From NCBI RefSeq assembly GCF_000247815.1, contig NC_021678.1, positions 2,792,365 to 2,856,364 on the forward strand: 64,000 bases of DNA, in the 5' to 3' direction. The notes beneath the pieces were generated by a model. That model saw only the letters and a list, made by a program, of their open reading frames with translations. It was not told the DNA's origin and did not search any database. Shown here piece after piece: positions 56,701 through 64,000 of the stretch. The stretch is from Ficedula albicollis. Taxonomy: Eukaryota; Chordata; Aves; Passeriformes; Muscicapidae. The position numbers and the translations under genes were made by a program. Each line of letters starts with the position of its first letter. The stretch's first letter is position 1.

Positions 56701-59693
56701 GAGAACATCAGAAAGGAGCTTATATCCCATGGTTAGGACTGAAGAGCTTTAACATGGCATTCTGCAGCTCCAGCTGAGTCCTTTTGGAGGGTGGGACTCC
56801 ATGTAGGGTCCTACATTGGCCACTCAGTCCAGTCCCTTCTGCTCTGAAACCAGAGGTGGAGCAGGAGCTCCTGTGGGCTTCATAGCTGAGAAAATTTGGG
56901 ATGAGGATGGGAGTGCTTTGCAGAGTGTGAAGGACCCCCAAAGGAATTCCTAACTAAGAAATGCAACCCCTGTTTTGTTCCCTAAGGCAACCCCGTGTTC
57001 TTCCCCAGCCTTTTGGTCCTTCCCATCCTAATTCCTTGTTGGTCATTTGTTTTAGCCCTGCCCTTAAAGTTACCTTCGTGTTTCCTAATAATTGGTCCTT
57101 AAGGATTTCCCCGCCTGCTCATCCCATGTACTAAATCTGTACCCTGATAAGCCTTAGCGCCTTTGTTCTCCTGAACTCTGGACAATGCACACGTGGCTGA
57201 AATAAACATCTCTGTAACACCCTGCAAAGGCCTCCTGCTGATTTCACCCAAGCAACACCTAAAATGCAACAGCAGAGGGCATGAACAAGCCCAGGAGCTT
57301 TAATCCAGCTGACCTTCCCACTGTTCCAGGAGATGAACACTGGCTGCTGGAGCTCTGCCTGAGCCTCTGGGCTCAGTGAAATCTCTGCAGGGGAACCTCC
57401 AGCGCTGTTCTGGCTCCTCTGCTCCTCTGGCTGGTGTTGGACCTTCAGGTCATGGATCTAGGACAGCAGAAGATGGTAGAAAGCAGTGACCAAGTGCCTG
57501 CTCTAAAGCTGGCGTGCATTTTACCTGCAGGCAATGGATTTGGTCAGAGAGCCCAAAAAATCACTTGGATTTTTCAGCTGGCACGGGCTAGAAATGGGAG
57601 GGTTTCACCTCCTGGGGTGTTCCCAGCAGGAATACCTGGCTGTGATGGCTGTTCCACCCCACACACCTGCAGCTGGAGCAGCTCTTCCCCTCCTCTGTCC
57701 CTCCAGAGCCGGTGCAGATGGATCAGTGTCTCAGCCTGCAGCCGGGCTCCCCAGGGGGATGGTGTGGATGTGTGGTGCAGCTGGACATCCAGGGTGTACC
57801 GGTACTGATACAGGCTCCTGGGCTGGAAAGAAAGCAGCTGCAAATCCCCTGTGGAAAGATGGAAATGTTGGAGGTACAGAATCATGGATCGCCTCCACTT
57901 CTCATATCTGGAAACTTCCAACCCAGAGAACAGCTGGACTTGCAGGGATGCTGATGACCTGTATCGCTCCACCTCCTGGGATGGGAGAGGGATTTTGTAT
58001 GCAACAGCAGAGGGCATGAACAAGCCCAGGAGCTTTAATCCAGCTGACCTTCCCACTGTTCCAGGAGATGAACACTGGCTGCTGGAGCTCTGCCTGAGCC
58101 TCTGGGCTCAGTGAAATCTCTGCAGGGGAACCTCCAGCGCTGTTCTGGCTCCTCTGCTCCTCTGGCTGGTGTTGGACCTTCAGGTCATGGATCTAGGACA
58201 GCAGAAGATGGTAGAAAGCAGTGACCAAGTGCCTGCTCTAAAGCTGGCGTGCATTTTACCTGCAGGCAATGGATTTGGTCAGAGAGCCCAAAAAATCACT
58301 TGGATTTTTCAGCTGGCACGGGCTAGAAATGGGAGGGTTTCACCTCCTGGGGTGTTCCCAGCAGGAATACCTGGCTGTGATGGCTGTTCCACCCCACACA
58401 CCTGCAGCTGGAGCAGCTCTTCCCCTCCTCTGTCCCTCCAGAGCCGGTGCAGATGGATCAGTGTCTCAGCCTGCAGCCGGGCTCCCCAGGGGGATGGTGT
58501 GGATGTGTGGTGCAGCTGGACATCCAGGGTGTACCGGTACTGATACAGGCTCCTGGGCTGGAAAGAAAGCAGCTGCAAATCCCCTGTGGAAAGATGGAAA
58601 TGTTGGAGGTACAGAATCATGGATCGCCTCCACTTCTCATATCTGGAAACTTCCAACCCAGAGAACAGCTGGACTTGCAGGGATGCTGATGACCTGTATC
58701 GCTCCACCTCCTGGGATGGGAGAGGGATTTTGTGGGGAATTGTTTGTGCCCGTGGTTTGGATATTTTGTGGATATTTGGATATTTGGTGTTCTCCCGTCT
58801 GGCAGCTGATTCCTGCTCGTGTTTCCAGCCCTGCCTGAAAAATGATGGTGGGAGCAGGGGCTATGCTTTCTTTACTTTTAGAAATGCCAAATAAACACAT
58901 TTTAATCCTGAAGGGACGTTTCCTGAGCATGCCCACAGACAGGAGGGATATCTCCAGTGCCTTTTCAGCACTGGCCATTAACTGGGGCACAATCGACGTT
59001 TTTTGGGGGAGAAAAGAAGTTGAATTCTTCATATTATGAGTTTTCCATCAGAACTTCTAGCTCATAATCACATCACTGTTCTAAGGCAAAATGAGGGCAG
59101 CTCTAGATCAAAACTCTCTGCTTTAATCTCATTTCTCTAGACTTATTTGGAGTCCCTTCTCTTGCTCCTATACAATGGTGGTTGAAGGGGGAGGGTTGCC
59201 TTTGCATGACAAAAACAGTCAAATCTGTTTTCTGAAGTCACTTGAAATTCTCTTGCAAATTTGATGCACTTGCTGGGCTTCTGAAATGTTTTATAGCTTT
59301 GCTGCTTTTAACAACAAATCAATCAGTGGAAATCCAGCTCAGCCCCCGGGGCTTTGCTCTGTGAGACAGACTGAAGAGTTTTTACAGCTCTGCACCGTGA
59401 AGGTTTAAAAAACTCCAGCTCTCTGGTTTTCCTCGCCCCCCGCAGGAAGGATTTCCACAATCTCTAAAACTTCCCATCCTCAGGGGATGCTCAAGCTGTT
59501 TGCAGTTTTCCAGTCTCTGTTCCCTACTTGGCTGGAGACTGGGAAGATAAGTGCCGGGATGAGCATCTCACCTCTCCGGGCATCCAGACCCCGCCGAGTC
59601 CTAAATCAGCCCAAAGCCTCTCTTACCTTCTGCTGCTCTCAGGAGGGAAAAGCAAAGCAGGCAAAAGCATCCCCAAACCGCCTGCGGCTCCAT
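47597..59693 (-). CDS. MTTP-like lipid transfer protein (18 exons)
   Basis: Paralogue of the microsomal triglyceride transfer protein large subunit, which loads lipid onto apolipoprotein B in the ER lumen as a partner of protein disulfide isomerase. Whether this paralogue keeps that partner and activity is not shown by sequence. Counting duplicated exons once, I get 888 codons (human MTTP has 894): signal peptide (exon 1), N-terminal beta-barrel (exons 2-7, to about residue 304), helical domain (exons 8-12, about 305-592), and C-terminal lipid-cavity sheets (exons 13-18). Matching blocks include 'NILISNLKRGIISLFQLQ', 'AAAEILLDNNPSPMDVINIL', 'MSATFFDVQLRP' and 'LQGGLGLDISADMD'. Similarity to MTTP is even along the length but far from identity, so it is a distinct paralogue, not MTTP itself. 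It runs tail to tail with ADAMTS14. Three duplicated blocks (exons 2-3, 10-12 and 17 bases of exon 6) would break the frame and are probably assembly errors; the gene otherwise looks intact. Confidence 0.9.
47786..47907. repeat. 61-bp tandem duplication in MTTP-like intron 17
   Basis: 'ggtggatctcatccttctcc' starts at 47786 and 47847. The copies differ at one or two bases. Confidence 0.85.
48065..48235 (-). CDS. MTTP-like exon 17
   Basis: Acceptor 'tctctctcccag', donor GTAATC. Encodes GSLAMDFQAELDSPFLQATL to MCLQLREEQAPYR. Aligns with MTTP 'ETEAGLEF' and 'LVCMQMDKDEAPFRQ'. Ends in phase 2. Confidence 0.92.
48451..48575 (-). CDS. MTTP-like exon 16
   Basis: Acceptor 'ccatcccccag', donor GTCAGC. 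Encodes VVPLQSGLQVTVKLQGGLGL to WEQELKTSVSA. Aligns with MTTP '[20 protein letters not shown]'. Confidence 0.93.
48779..49006 (-). CDS. MTTP-like exon 15
   Basis: Acceptor 'ctctcttccag', donor GTACTG. 76 codons: VTFEAQGMESMMGENLSEGE, GMSATFFDVQLRPTIFFQGY, ADLMAKVLLSSGGPTSVVRG. This is the best-conserved C-terminal block against MTTP. Confidence 0.95.
49268..49389 (-). CDS. MTTP-like exon 14
   Basis: Acceptor 'tgctttccag', donor GTGGGA. Encodes TQDLTSTFGLDLLFLEGGFL to FSLLSHGQRLRAAQ. Starts in phase 1 and ends in phase 0. Confidence 0.9.
49420..49500 (+). mobile_element. Short CR1 3' end
   Basis: 'ggggtggtaacaggatgat', 'gtcccttccaacccaaacca'. Lies in MTTP-like intron 13. Confidence 0.7.
49486..49720. 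repeat. About 117-bp tandem duplication in intron 13
   Basis: 'gtggtaccattctgcatttt' starts at 49486 and 49603. The copies differ by two or three substitutions and a T-run length change. Confidence 0.85.
50168..50276. repeat. About 61-bp direct repeat beside exon 13
   Basis: 'tggggtcagtgtcctctgcc' and 'acctgtcagaggtcctgag' occur twice. The second copy includes the exon 13 donor and its last coding bases. Confidence 0.8.
50258..50355 (-). CDS. MTTP-like exon 13
   Basis: Acceptor 'ctcttttccag', donor GTGACA. Encodes KIMKDIMGDPRINNYNFFSK to SSSFSGPLT. Aligns with MTTP '[20 protein letters not shown]'. Confidence 0.9.
50924..51141 (-). CDS. MTTP-like exon 12, duplicate copy
   Basis: Identical to 51963-52180, with the same splice sites. 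Which copy represents the true locus cannot be told from the sequence. Confidence 0.7.
51241..51453 (-). CDS. MTTP-like exon 11, duplicate copy
   Basis: Identical to 52280-52492 in coding content; part of the 1039-bp duplicate. Confidence 0.7.
51560..51667 (-). CDS. MTTP-like exon 10, duplicate copy
   Basis: As 52599-52706 except for one base, which falls within the 'VVSVGSLVGKL'-type segment (third or silent site not resolved). Confidence 0.7.
51758..51827. mobile_element. Truncated copy of LTR C end
   Basis: The first about 70 bases of the LTR at 52790, present here only because the 1039-bp unit is duplicated. Confidence 0.8.
51963..52180 (-). CDS. MTTP-like exon 12
   Basis: Acceptor 'cctcctcctcag', donor AA|GTGGGG. 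Encodes VKRVMRRIFHQKRRSYDKTC, then AAAEILLDNNPSPMDVINIL, then KVQNSLRDHHHHLA. This is the helical domain, with a four-His run. Ends in phase 2. Confidence 0.93.
52280..52492 (-). CDS. MTTP-like exon 11
   Basis: Encodes VVERGVETILRGLRGAEEEP, VVIYLLALGNARLPETIPTL, then TAAATSALQRFPAALISSK. Donor GTAGGA. The acceptor is a GAG-CAG pair, so the exon may start at 52495 and carry an extra Gln. Aligns with MTTP '[20 protein letters not shown]'. Confidence 0.92.
52599..52706 (-). CDS. MTTP-like exon 10
   Basis: Acceptor 'gatgcccag', donor GTGGGT. Encodes DKLDGKQLAPEIWETGVVAV to GKLCQQKLCGLQ, aligned to MTTP 'IITGTLVRKLCQNEGCKLK'. 36 codons, phase 0 at both ends. Confidence 0.93.
52790..53515. mobile_element. 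LTR copy C, same family as A and B, opposite orientation
   Basis: From TGTCATAGG at 52790. Reverse complement matches copy B over 'ccatctgctgaaaccaggtg', 'gggcagtgatccttatctct', 'tttgagtcccactgcatgac' and 'catcccactgggagatgct'. It is more diverged near its right end, where the border is uncertain. It lies in MTTP-like intron 9 and carries an internal 149-bp tandem duplication. Confidence 0.8.
52931..53228. repeat. 149-bp tandem duplication inside LTR C
   Basis: 'gtttgtctttcctacaagcc' starts at 52931 and 53080. The copies differ by about two bases. LTR B has this segment once. Confidence 0.88.
53817..53982 (-). CDS. MTTP-like exon 9
   Basis: Acceptor 'cttcccgctccag', donor GTGAGT. Encodes PFLVEAAVATQSVASLAALS, DFLDFSQEPKSLLETFLYAA, then SGELLHLVL. 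Aligns with MTTP 'ILDFLDFKSDSS'. Ends in phase 0. Confidence 0.94.
54156..54313 (-). CDS. MTTP-like exon 8
   Basis: Acceptor 'ctcacctttgcag', donor GTGAGG. Encodes LRAFLKAFDRQRVQTDASKV, then FQRFIQMLRSAKKRDILQLL. Ends in phase 2. Confidence 0.93.
54502..54655 (-). CDS. MTTP-like exon 7
   Basis: Acceptor 'tctcccttcacag', donor GTCAGT. Encodes QQLQLVSPAMPGPAEVSGQS to FRRVCTHCPS. The Cys-x-x-Cys matches MTTP 'SHCKGCPS'. Confidence 0.9.
54727..54883 (-). CDS. MTTP-like exon 6, with 17-bp duplication
   Basis: Acceptor 'ccttttccaag', donor GTGAGC. Encodes IFGVEWRPSSRSQYVVKDKL then LAEESHEVAPALRSR, aligned to MTTP 'VLGVSSKATS' and 'VLAEETHNF'. A 17-base tandem repeat (AGCCAGTACGTGGTGAA) makes the exon 157 bases and out of frame; with one copy it is 140 bases and all phases agree. 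Confidence 0.85.
55566..55649 (-). other. Intron 5 start with GC donor
   Basis: Exon 5 ends AAA at 55650 and the intron begins GCAAGT. An alternative GT donor at 55572-55571 would extend the exon by 77 bases, shift the frame and remove the alignment with MTTP exon 6. Confidence 0.7.
55650..55766 (-). CDS. MTTP-like exon 5
   Basis: Acceptor 'tttgtgtttcag', donor GCAAGT. Encodes EDASGSCQVTYTVSNHSITK to KPKSGFTSLNK, aligned to MTTP 'SGNCKVTYQ' and 'SGFTTPNQ'. 39 codons, phase 0 at both ends. Confidence 0.9.
55821..55905. repeat. 46-bp tandem duplication
   Basis: 'acacaaaggccaacctaaag' starts at 55821 and 55867, in MTTP-like intron 4. Confidence 0.85.
56113..56158. repeat. 23-bp tandem duplication
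   Basis: 'gttcctaatgtccagggaaa' repeated exactly at 56113 and 56136. Confidence 0.9.
56375..56482 (-). CDS. MTTP-like exon 4
   Basis: Acceptor 'gccctcccag', donor GTAGGT. Encodes VKAFYGNEAENILISNLKRG then SLFQLQPHAGTTVE. Aligns with MTTP 'VKEFYSYQNE' and 'NIKRGLASLFQ'. 36 codons. Confidence 0.95.
56968..57261 (+). mobile_element. Possible LTR-like insertion
   Basis: Segment with AATAAA at 57201-57206 followed by a U5-like 'ctctgtaacaccctgcaaag'. The 9-base sequence AAATGCAAC occurs on both sides (56959-56967, 57262-57270). Its ends are not clean TG/CA, so this is a tentative call. It lies in MTTP-like intron 3. Confidence 0.4.
57314..57457 (-). CDS. MTTP-like exon 3, duplicate copy
   Basis: Same as 58049-58192. 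Confidence 0.7.
57667..57848 (-). CDS. MTTP-like exon 2, duplicate copy
   Basis: Same as 58402-58583. Confidence 0.7.
58049..58192 (-). CDS. MTTP-like exon 3
   Basis: Acceptor 'gtcctag', donor GTCAGC. Encodes IHDLKVQHQPEEQRSQNSAG to LQQPVFISWNSGK. Aligns with MTTP 'MKDVNVENVNQQRGEKS' and 'LLHLIHGK'. 48 codons, phase 0. Confidence 0.9.
58402..58583 (-). CDS. MTTP-like exon 2
   Basis: Acceptor 'catctttccacag', donor GTGTGT. Encodes DLQLLSFQPRSLYQYRYTLD, then LQAETLIHLHRLWRDRGGEE. Aligns with MTTP 'DRLYKLTYSTEV'. Starts in phase 1 and ends in phase 0. Confidence 0.9.
59627..59693 (-). CDS. MTTP-like exon 1 (start, signal peptide)
   Basis: ATG at 59693 in the strong context CTCACCATGG. Encodes MEPQAVWGCFCLLCFSLLRA then AE, a hydrophobic signal peptide for ER entry. 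Donor GTAAGA. The split Gly codon joins exon 2 in frame, which fixes the start. Confidence 0.88.
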
Positions 59694-59823
59694 GGTGAGC
59701 TCTGGGCGGGAGACGGGGAAGGGAGGGGGGTGGGAGAGAGGGACCGTGCCACAAAAGTGGGCAAGATCAGTGTCAGGCGATGGGGCCCGACCTTCTCCCT
59801 GTCCCCGCCTTACCCAAGAAAAG

Positions 59824-59846
59824 GCAAATAATTAAACCTTTGTGCC
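59824..59846 (-). promoter_or_regulatory. Candidate HNF1-like and DR1-like elements
   Basis: 130 to 155 bases upstream of the MTTP-like ATG, the - strand reads GGCACAAAGGTTTAATTATT. It contains an HNF1-like core (TTAATTATT) overlapped by a CAAAGG half-site. MTTP promoters are known to use HNF1 and DR1/HNF4 sites. The match is imperfect and rests on eye reading only. Confidence 0.3.
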
Positions 59847-59849
59847 AGC

Positions 59850-60680
59850 CCCCGGCAGCCCCGGAGGGTTTGGAAATCAGCTGAGGTTTGCCAAAAGCCG
59901 GCGGGAGGGGAGGAGAGCTGGAAGAAAAGAGCTGCCAGAAGAGTTGCGGGGTGGAGAAATTGCCCGTTCGTCCTGATAGGGGAGGGGGATGCTCAGAAAG
60001 CTGCTCTGTCTTTTGGTGATCTCTCTCTTCCCATCATGGGATAGACGACAGTTGCTTTCAAAAGAAAAGACGCAGAAGGGGGGGAAGGGGGAAAAGAAGC
60101 TTTTCTATCCTTTTAGTTGGAGACTGGGATTTGCAGCCCGGGGGCTCAAGTTACTTAAAGGGCCAGGCTGGAGGGGATGGGGGGAGCAGGGCTGCCCCCA
60201 GAAAGAGACGGGAAAGGGCTTAGGAAATCCATCTTTAAATCCCCTGGCCCACTAACCATACAGTATTGATTTTTTTTTTAATGCATGAACTTTCGCATTG
60301 CTGAGTTGAATTGTTTTCCAAAGACACCAAAGTAAGTGGTGGTGATGCAGCTCAGGGTCCTGGGAAGGCTTTTTGCTAAAAAGAATGGGGGAGTGGAAGA
60401 GGGGGGCACTTCACGTGTCATTCTGGAAGTGATCTGCATATTAGAATAGGATCAAAACCCCAGCACTTTGGTGTTTTGGCATGTTCAAGGGCACTGCGTC
60501 ACCACTGGACTTCTGGGCTACTGCTGTGATCAGAAAATCAGAGCAGAACCAGCTGAGAGCAGCCTGGGGAAACTTCACTAATAAATTTCCCATATGTGGT
60601 GTCTTCACTGCGTCTTTTGGTGATCTTTACGGGCAAGTACCCCATATTTAGCTTGAAAAATGTTCTTCTATTCAGCACTT
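59850..60680. other. Region upstream of MTTP-like, no gene
   Basis: GC-rich near 59850-60200, then mixed. No exon recognised. Confidence 0.5.
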
Positions 60681-60686
60681 TTATAG

Positions 60687-60760
60687 CCTCACAGAATGGT
60701 TTGAGGTGGAAGGGTCCTTTAAAATCATTTTCTTTCAGTTCCTTGTCGTGGGCAGAGGAG
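60687..60760 (-). mobile_element. CR1 LINE 3' end, first of inverted pair
   Basis: 'cctcacagaatggtttgagg' and 'tggaagggtcctttaaaat' are a reverse-complement CR1 terminus. Confidence 0.8.
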
Positions 60761-60764
60761 CTGT

Positions 60765-60912
60765 GGCTGTCCCATCCCTGGAAGTGTCCAAGGCCAGGCT
60801 GGATGGGGCTTGGAGCAGCCTGGGATAGTGGAAGGTGTCCCTGCCCAGGGCAGGGGGGTTGGAACTGGATGATTTTCAAGGTTCCTTCCAATGCAAAGTA
60901 TTATGGCTTCTG
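60765..60912 (+). mobile_element. CR1 LINE 3' end, second of inverted pair
   Basis: 'catccctggaagtgtccaag', 'ggatggggcttggagcagcc' and 'gggttggaactggatgattt' are the CR1 tail in the opposite orientation. Confidence 0.88.
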
Positions 60913-60978
60913 GGTATTTGTGCTCTGCAGTGTAACGTAGAGCAAAGTACACCAGAGGATGAAAGTCCTGCTGATGAA

Positions 60979-61050
60979 AAAAAAAAAAACAAAAAAACCA
61001 AAAAAACAAAAAAAAAACCAAAACAAAAAAAAAAACCCAAAAAACCAAAA
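60979..61050. repeat. A-rich (CAAAA)n-like tract
   Basis: About 70 bases of A runs broken by single or double C, some 65 bases after a CR1 3' end. Confidence 0.85.
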
Positions 61051-61059
61051 CTATAACTA

Positions 61060-63780
61060 GAAAGTTCTAGTTTTTTATCCAGGGTGGGGAAAAATGAAGT
61101 ATTTCAGAATGAAGTGGTTATGGAGAGGCTAAGCCCTGAAGGTGAGGTCACAGAATGTTTGCTGGCTGCAATACAGTACCTGGAAAGGAAAGGGAAACAG
61201 AAATAACCTGTGGGAAAAAAAAACCCTTGTGATAAGGAGGCGTAGAGCCTGAACTTCTGCACATTGTTAATTAAGGCTTGGCTGCTATGGCTTTCCAGAA
61301 CCAGGATGTGGAAAACTAGGAGAAAACCTGGTTCTTCCTTCTGTCACTGAGAGAATCTGTGGAAAAGAATAAAGCAGAAGAAACCAGAGGGAGTTATAAA
61401 ACTTTGTGAAGCATTCTTCTCAGATCCATCTGGGTTTGCTATGCTCTTGGAAAGGTGCCTTATGGAACTTTGGACACCTATGGACTGATCCATGGTCTGA
61501 AAATCGGTGCTGCTGGAACCTTGGGTGCTCCTCCAGCCCCTCCTGTATCACCCAAGTGAAATATGATTTCCCATTTCTATCCAGAAATCCATGGTGGATT
61601 CCAGCTGCAGTGCCTGGTCTGAAACCCACGGGCAGAGCAGAGCAGGGGCAGTCGGTGTGACCAGGTCACCATGGCCAGGTCAGAGAGGCACGTGGGGACC
61701 TTGCCAGAGCTGTGACATCGAGGTGAACTTTGGCAAAGGGTGCACTGGCCTGGATGGAAGCAACAGGGGCTGTAGCATCAAAGCCTGCAAACCTCAATTT
61801 TCTTCTCTTCTGAATGACCTTTAGCCCCAAAAATAGCCCTGCCACTCCAACATCTTTTCCTGCCTTGTCACCTCCCTTTTTGCCATTGCTACCAATGAAC
61901 TCCACCAACCCTTCCCTCTAAGAAAGAAGGGGAATGAGCAATTCCCACATGATTGTACTGGTGCTACTCAAAAGTCTCGAAAAACCTAGATTTCCTAGGG
62001 CTGTGTGCGTCAGGAGTGCCCAGGTGTGCTCAATTAGCCCCTGAACATCCTAATGAACTTTAATGAGCCTCACCTGTGCTCTCCACCCACGCCCATGGGC
62101 TGGGAGCCGATTGAAGCTCAGCCTTGATTTTTAGGCTGTGTTACAGGCTTGGTTTGTGTTCTGTTTCTGCTGGTTCTGCGTGGACCAGAGGCTTTTCTGT
62201 GCCCTTGGTGCTCTGGAGAGTGTTGATGGAGATTATTGTGAGGAGCCAGCACCAAATCCTCCTAGAGACACTGATGAGGGCACTGCCAGTACTTTTGAGT
62301 ATTCTTAGGGATGCTGCAAGTGAAAGACGAGAACAGAAGTAGACTAGAGCATCACTGGCACAGAAATTAGTATTTGACTGTTCCTCTTCTCCTTTTAAAA
62401 ATTTATGTAGATAACATGAGCTTTTGAACTCTGTGGTTTGGGAGAAATTCTCTTTTTTTCCTTTCTTTGGAAGAGACATGCAAGTCCTGAGGTACTAGGA
62501 CATTGCTCTCTGCATTTTGTTGATATTTTTATAATCAAATAAGGTGCTGATAAGATTGAAACAGGAAGGACACAGCTCAGCAGCCTCTGAACAGCCGCTG
62601 GGCAGCAGCCTCTGAACTCTTTGGGTGGTGCAAAGAGCAGTAGGGTATGAAGACTGTTTTCCAGTGTCAGATGGATCCATAATAACATGGCCACTGACAT
62701 CAAAGTCACTTGTTATAAGCCTCTTGTTATTTCCCGAAGTGCAGGAGCTGGAGTGTTTGACAAAGCCTGGGCAGAATGATGAAGAATATTCCTGTCAGAT
62801 TTCTCCTTCTCTGCTTGTGCCAGCAAGAGCAACCCATCCTCATTGAGGGTTTTGTACCTCTGTGATTGTGTGTAGTTGAGAGAGAAAACAGTAGCCAGGA
62901 GCATTAATTATTGAATCTGCAGTGCCCCCCTCACACGTCTGAGGTCTGAGTCTTGTGCTGGTTGTGGGACCAACGACATTTCTCGCAGTCGGCTTTGGAG
63001 CTTGAATTCCATTTAACTCATTGTAAAGGTCAAAGGCAGTTTTAACAGGAAGTTGGCATTTTCCGAAATATTTTATTTAATATATTCATACTTAATATAT
63101 TATTTAATATATTTTAATTTTTATCTGTGAGGTTTTCTTTTGGTTTCAAAATAAGCAAGGTAAGCTAACACCCAGATGAAATCACCAATATTTGCAACCA
63201 CAAACACTGTGTGTTTACGCTTCAGGCAGAGCATATTATTAGAGTTTTAACTCAATTTTTTTTCCCCTCCGAAAGTGTATTGGTCATGCCAGCCAATTTT
63301 CTCTGTGGAGCTGCATTTTTGTCTTCAAGACATTTTCAGAGGTCTGAGGACGTAAGGCAGCTTGTGGATTTCTTCTTGGTTGCTTCTAAACTACTCTGTG
63401 ACATTCAAATTCTCCTTTCTCTGTAAGTCTTGCAGGAACATCTTAGAGCCCCCCAAAATGCCCTGAAAGACACAGCACAATTTATCCATTTTCTCTCCAA
63501 TTTCAGAACTTTTGGGTTGCAGCTCTCCTGTCTTTCACTCTTCCCACGCAGCTAAGAAGTCTAGAAACCTGCTTTATTTCTCCTCCATGGAAAATGTGGC
63601 TTCTTACCTATTTCAATACCTACAGAACCTGTAGTGAACATAATGATATTCTCAATTAAATCCCAGCCACTGATACTATTTCTTCCTTGCTGCTTTGAAA
63701 GAGTGTAAGTTTTCAGTTAACGTTTAAATAGACGTTCATGTTTAAATGTTTAAAGCCAGCGCTGCGCTGTGTCTTGCCCT
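61060..63780. other. Unassigned region
   Basis: No exon, RNA gene or clear repeat recognised. A short AT-rich stretch lies at 63065-63122. Confidence 0.5.
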
Positions 63781-63798
63781 GCCCCCACCCTGGCAGCC

Positions 63799-64000
63799 TG
63801 TCAAGAACCCCAAAAACAGCTTCCGGAGGCTGGAGTTGTTTAGTTACATTGGCGTTTAATTACTTTATTACTTTATTACTCTATTACCTCGATATCTGCT
63901 CGGCACGCTAAAGGGTCCAAAAGGCCAAAAGGCGTGTCCTGGGTATAAACTGCAGCGGTTACTCCCTATCGGTCTTTTGGCAAGCAAAGCGCCTTTTGGA
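63799..64000. mobile_element. Possible start of an LTR, cut by window end
   Basis: Begins TGTCAAGAACCCC, with an AT-rich 'ttactttattactttatta' stretch and a TATA-like 'gggtataaac'. It resembles an LTR 5' part but the other end is outside the window. Confidence 0.25.

Larger units (their letters stand above)
57264..58733. repeat. 735-bp tandem duplication (exons 2-3)
   Basis: 57264-57998 and 57999-58733 are identical as far as I can see. Each copy holds MTTP-like exons 3 and 2 with their splice sites. Confidence 0.93.

Noticed and set aside
47597..59693. Calling the MTTP-like gene a pseudogene because of frame breaks
   Set aside because: All breaks lie in exactly duplicated segments typical of assembly errors. 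Otherwise every exon, splice site and phase is intact.

Overview
This window is nuclear DNA of a bird. CR1 LINE 3' ends, the typical avian retroposon, recur on both strands, several solo LTRs are present, and two spliced vertebrate genes can be assembled exon by exon. A passerine is likely from the kind and density of LTRs, but that is inference. The window carries no prokaryotic features and no CRISPR array. I found no undescribed biological system in it.

Layout. Positions 1-4950 hold no recognisable gene, only CR1 fragments and local duplications. A GC- and CpG-rich block (about 4960-6412) precedes ADAMTS14, which runs on the + strand from exon 2 (6413) to its stop codon (40986). I placed 21 coding exons with consistent phases, equal to 1127 codons once a poly-G block inside exon 2 is ignored. 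Exon 1 (start codon and signal peptide) is not visible and probably lies where a 1081-bp G run now sits. The 3' UTR probably reaches about 43650. Tail to tail with it, on the - strand, is a complete 18-exon paralogue of the microsomal triglyceride transfer protein large subunit (MTTP-like, 59693 down to 47597). It encodes about 888 residues if each duplicated segment is counted once. Positions 59700-64000 hold its upstream region, a CR1 pair, an A-rich tract and unassigned sequence.

Roles. ADAMTS14 is a secreted procollagen N-proteinase of the ADAMTS2/3/14 group. The second gene belongs to the vitellogenin/MTTP lipid-transfer superfamily and should act in the ER lumen in lipoprotein assembly. 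Nothing indicates that the two proteins work together; they are simply neighbours.

Quality of the sequence. Eight pure G runs (21 to 3731 bp, about 5.7 kb in all) and more than a dozen near-identical direct duplications interrupt exons, CR1 copies and LTRs. Many of the duplicated segments break reading frames, and several begin or end at homopolymers or repeats. They look like filled gaps and unmerged contig overlaps, not biology. This is the most important caution for anyone using the window: very long 'poly-glycine' or 'poly-proline' frames here are not genes.
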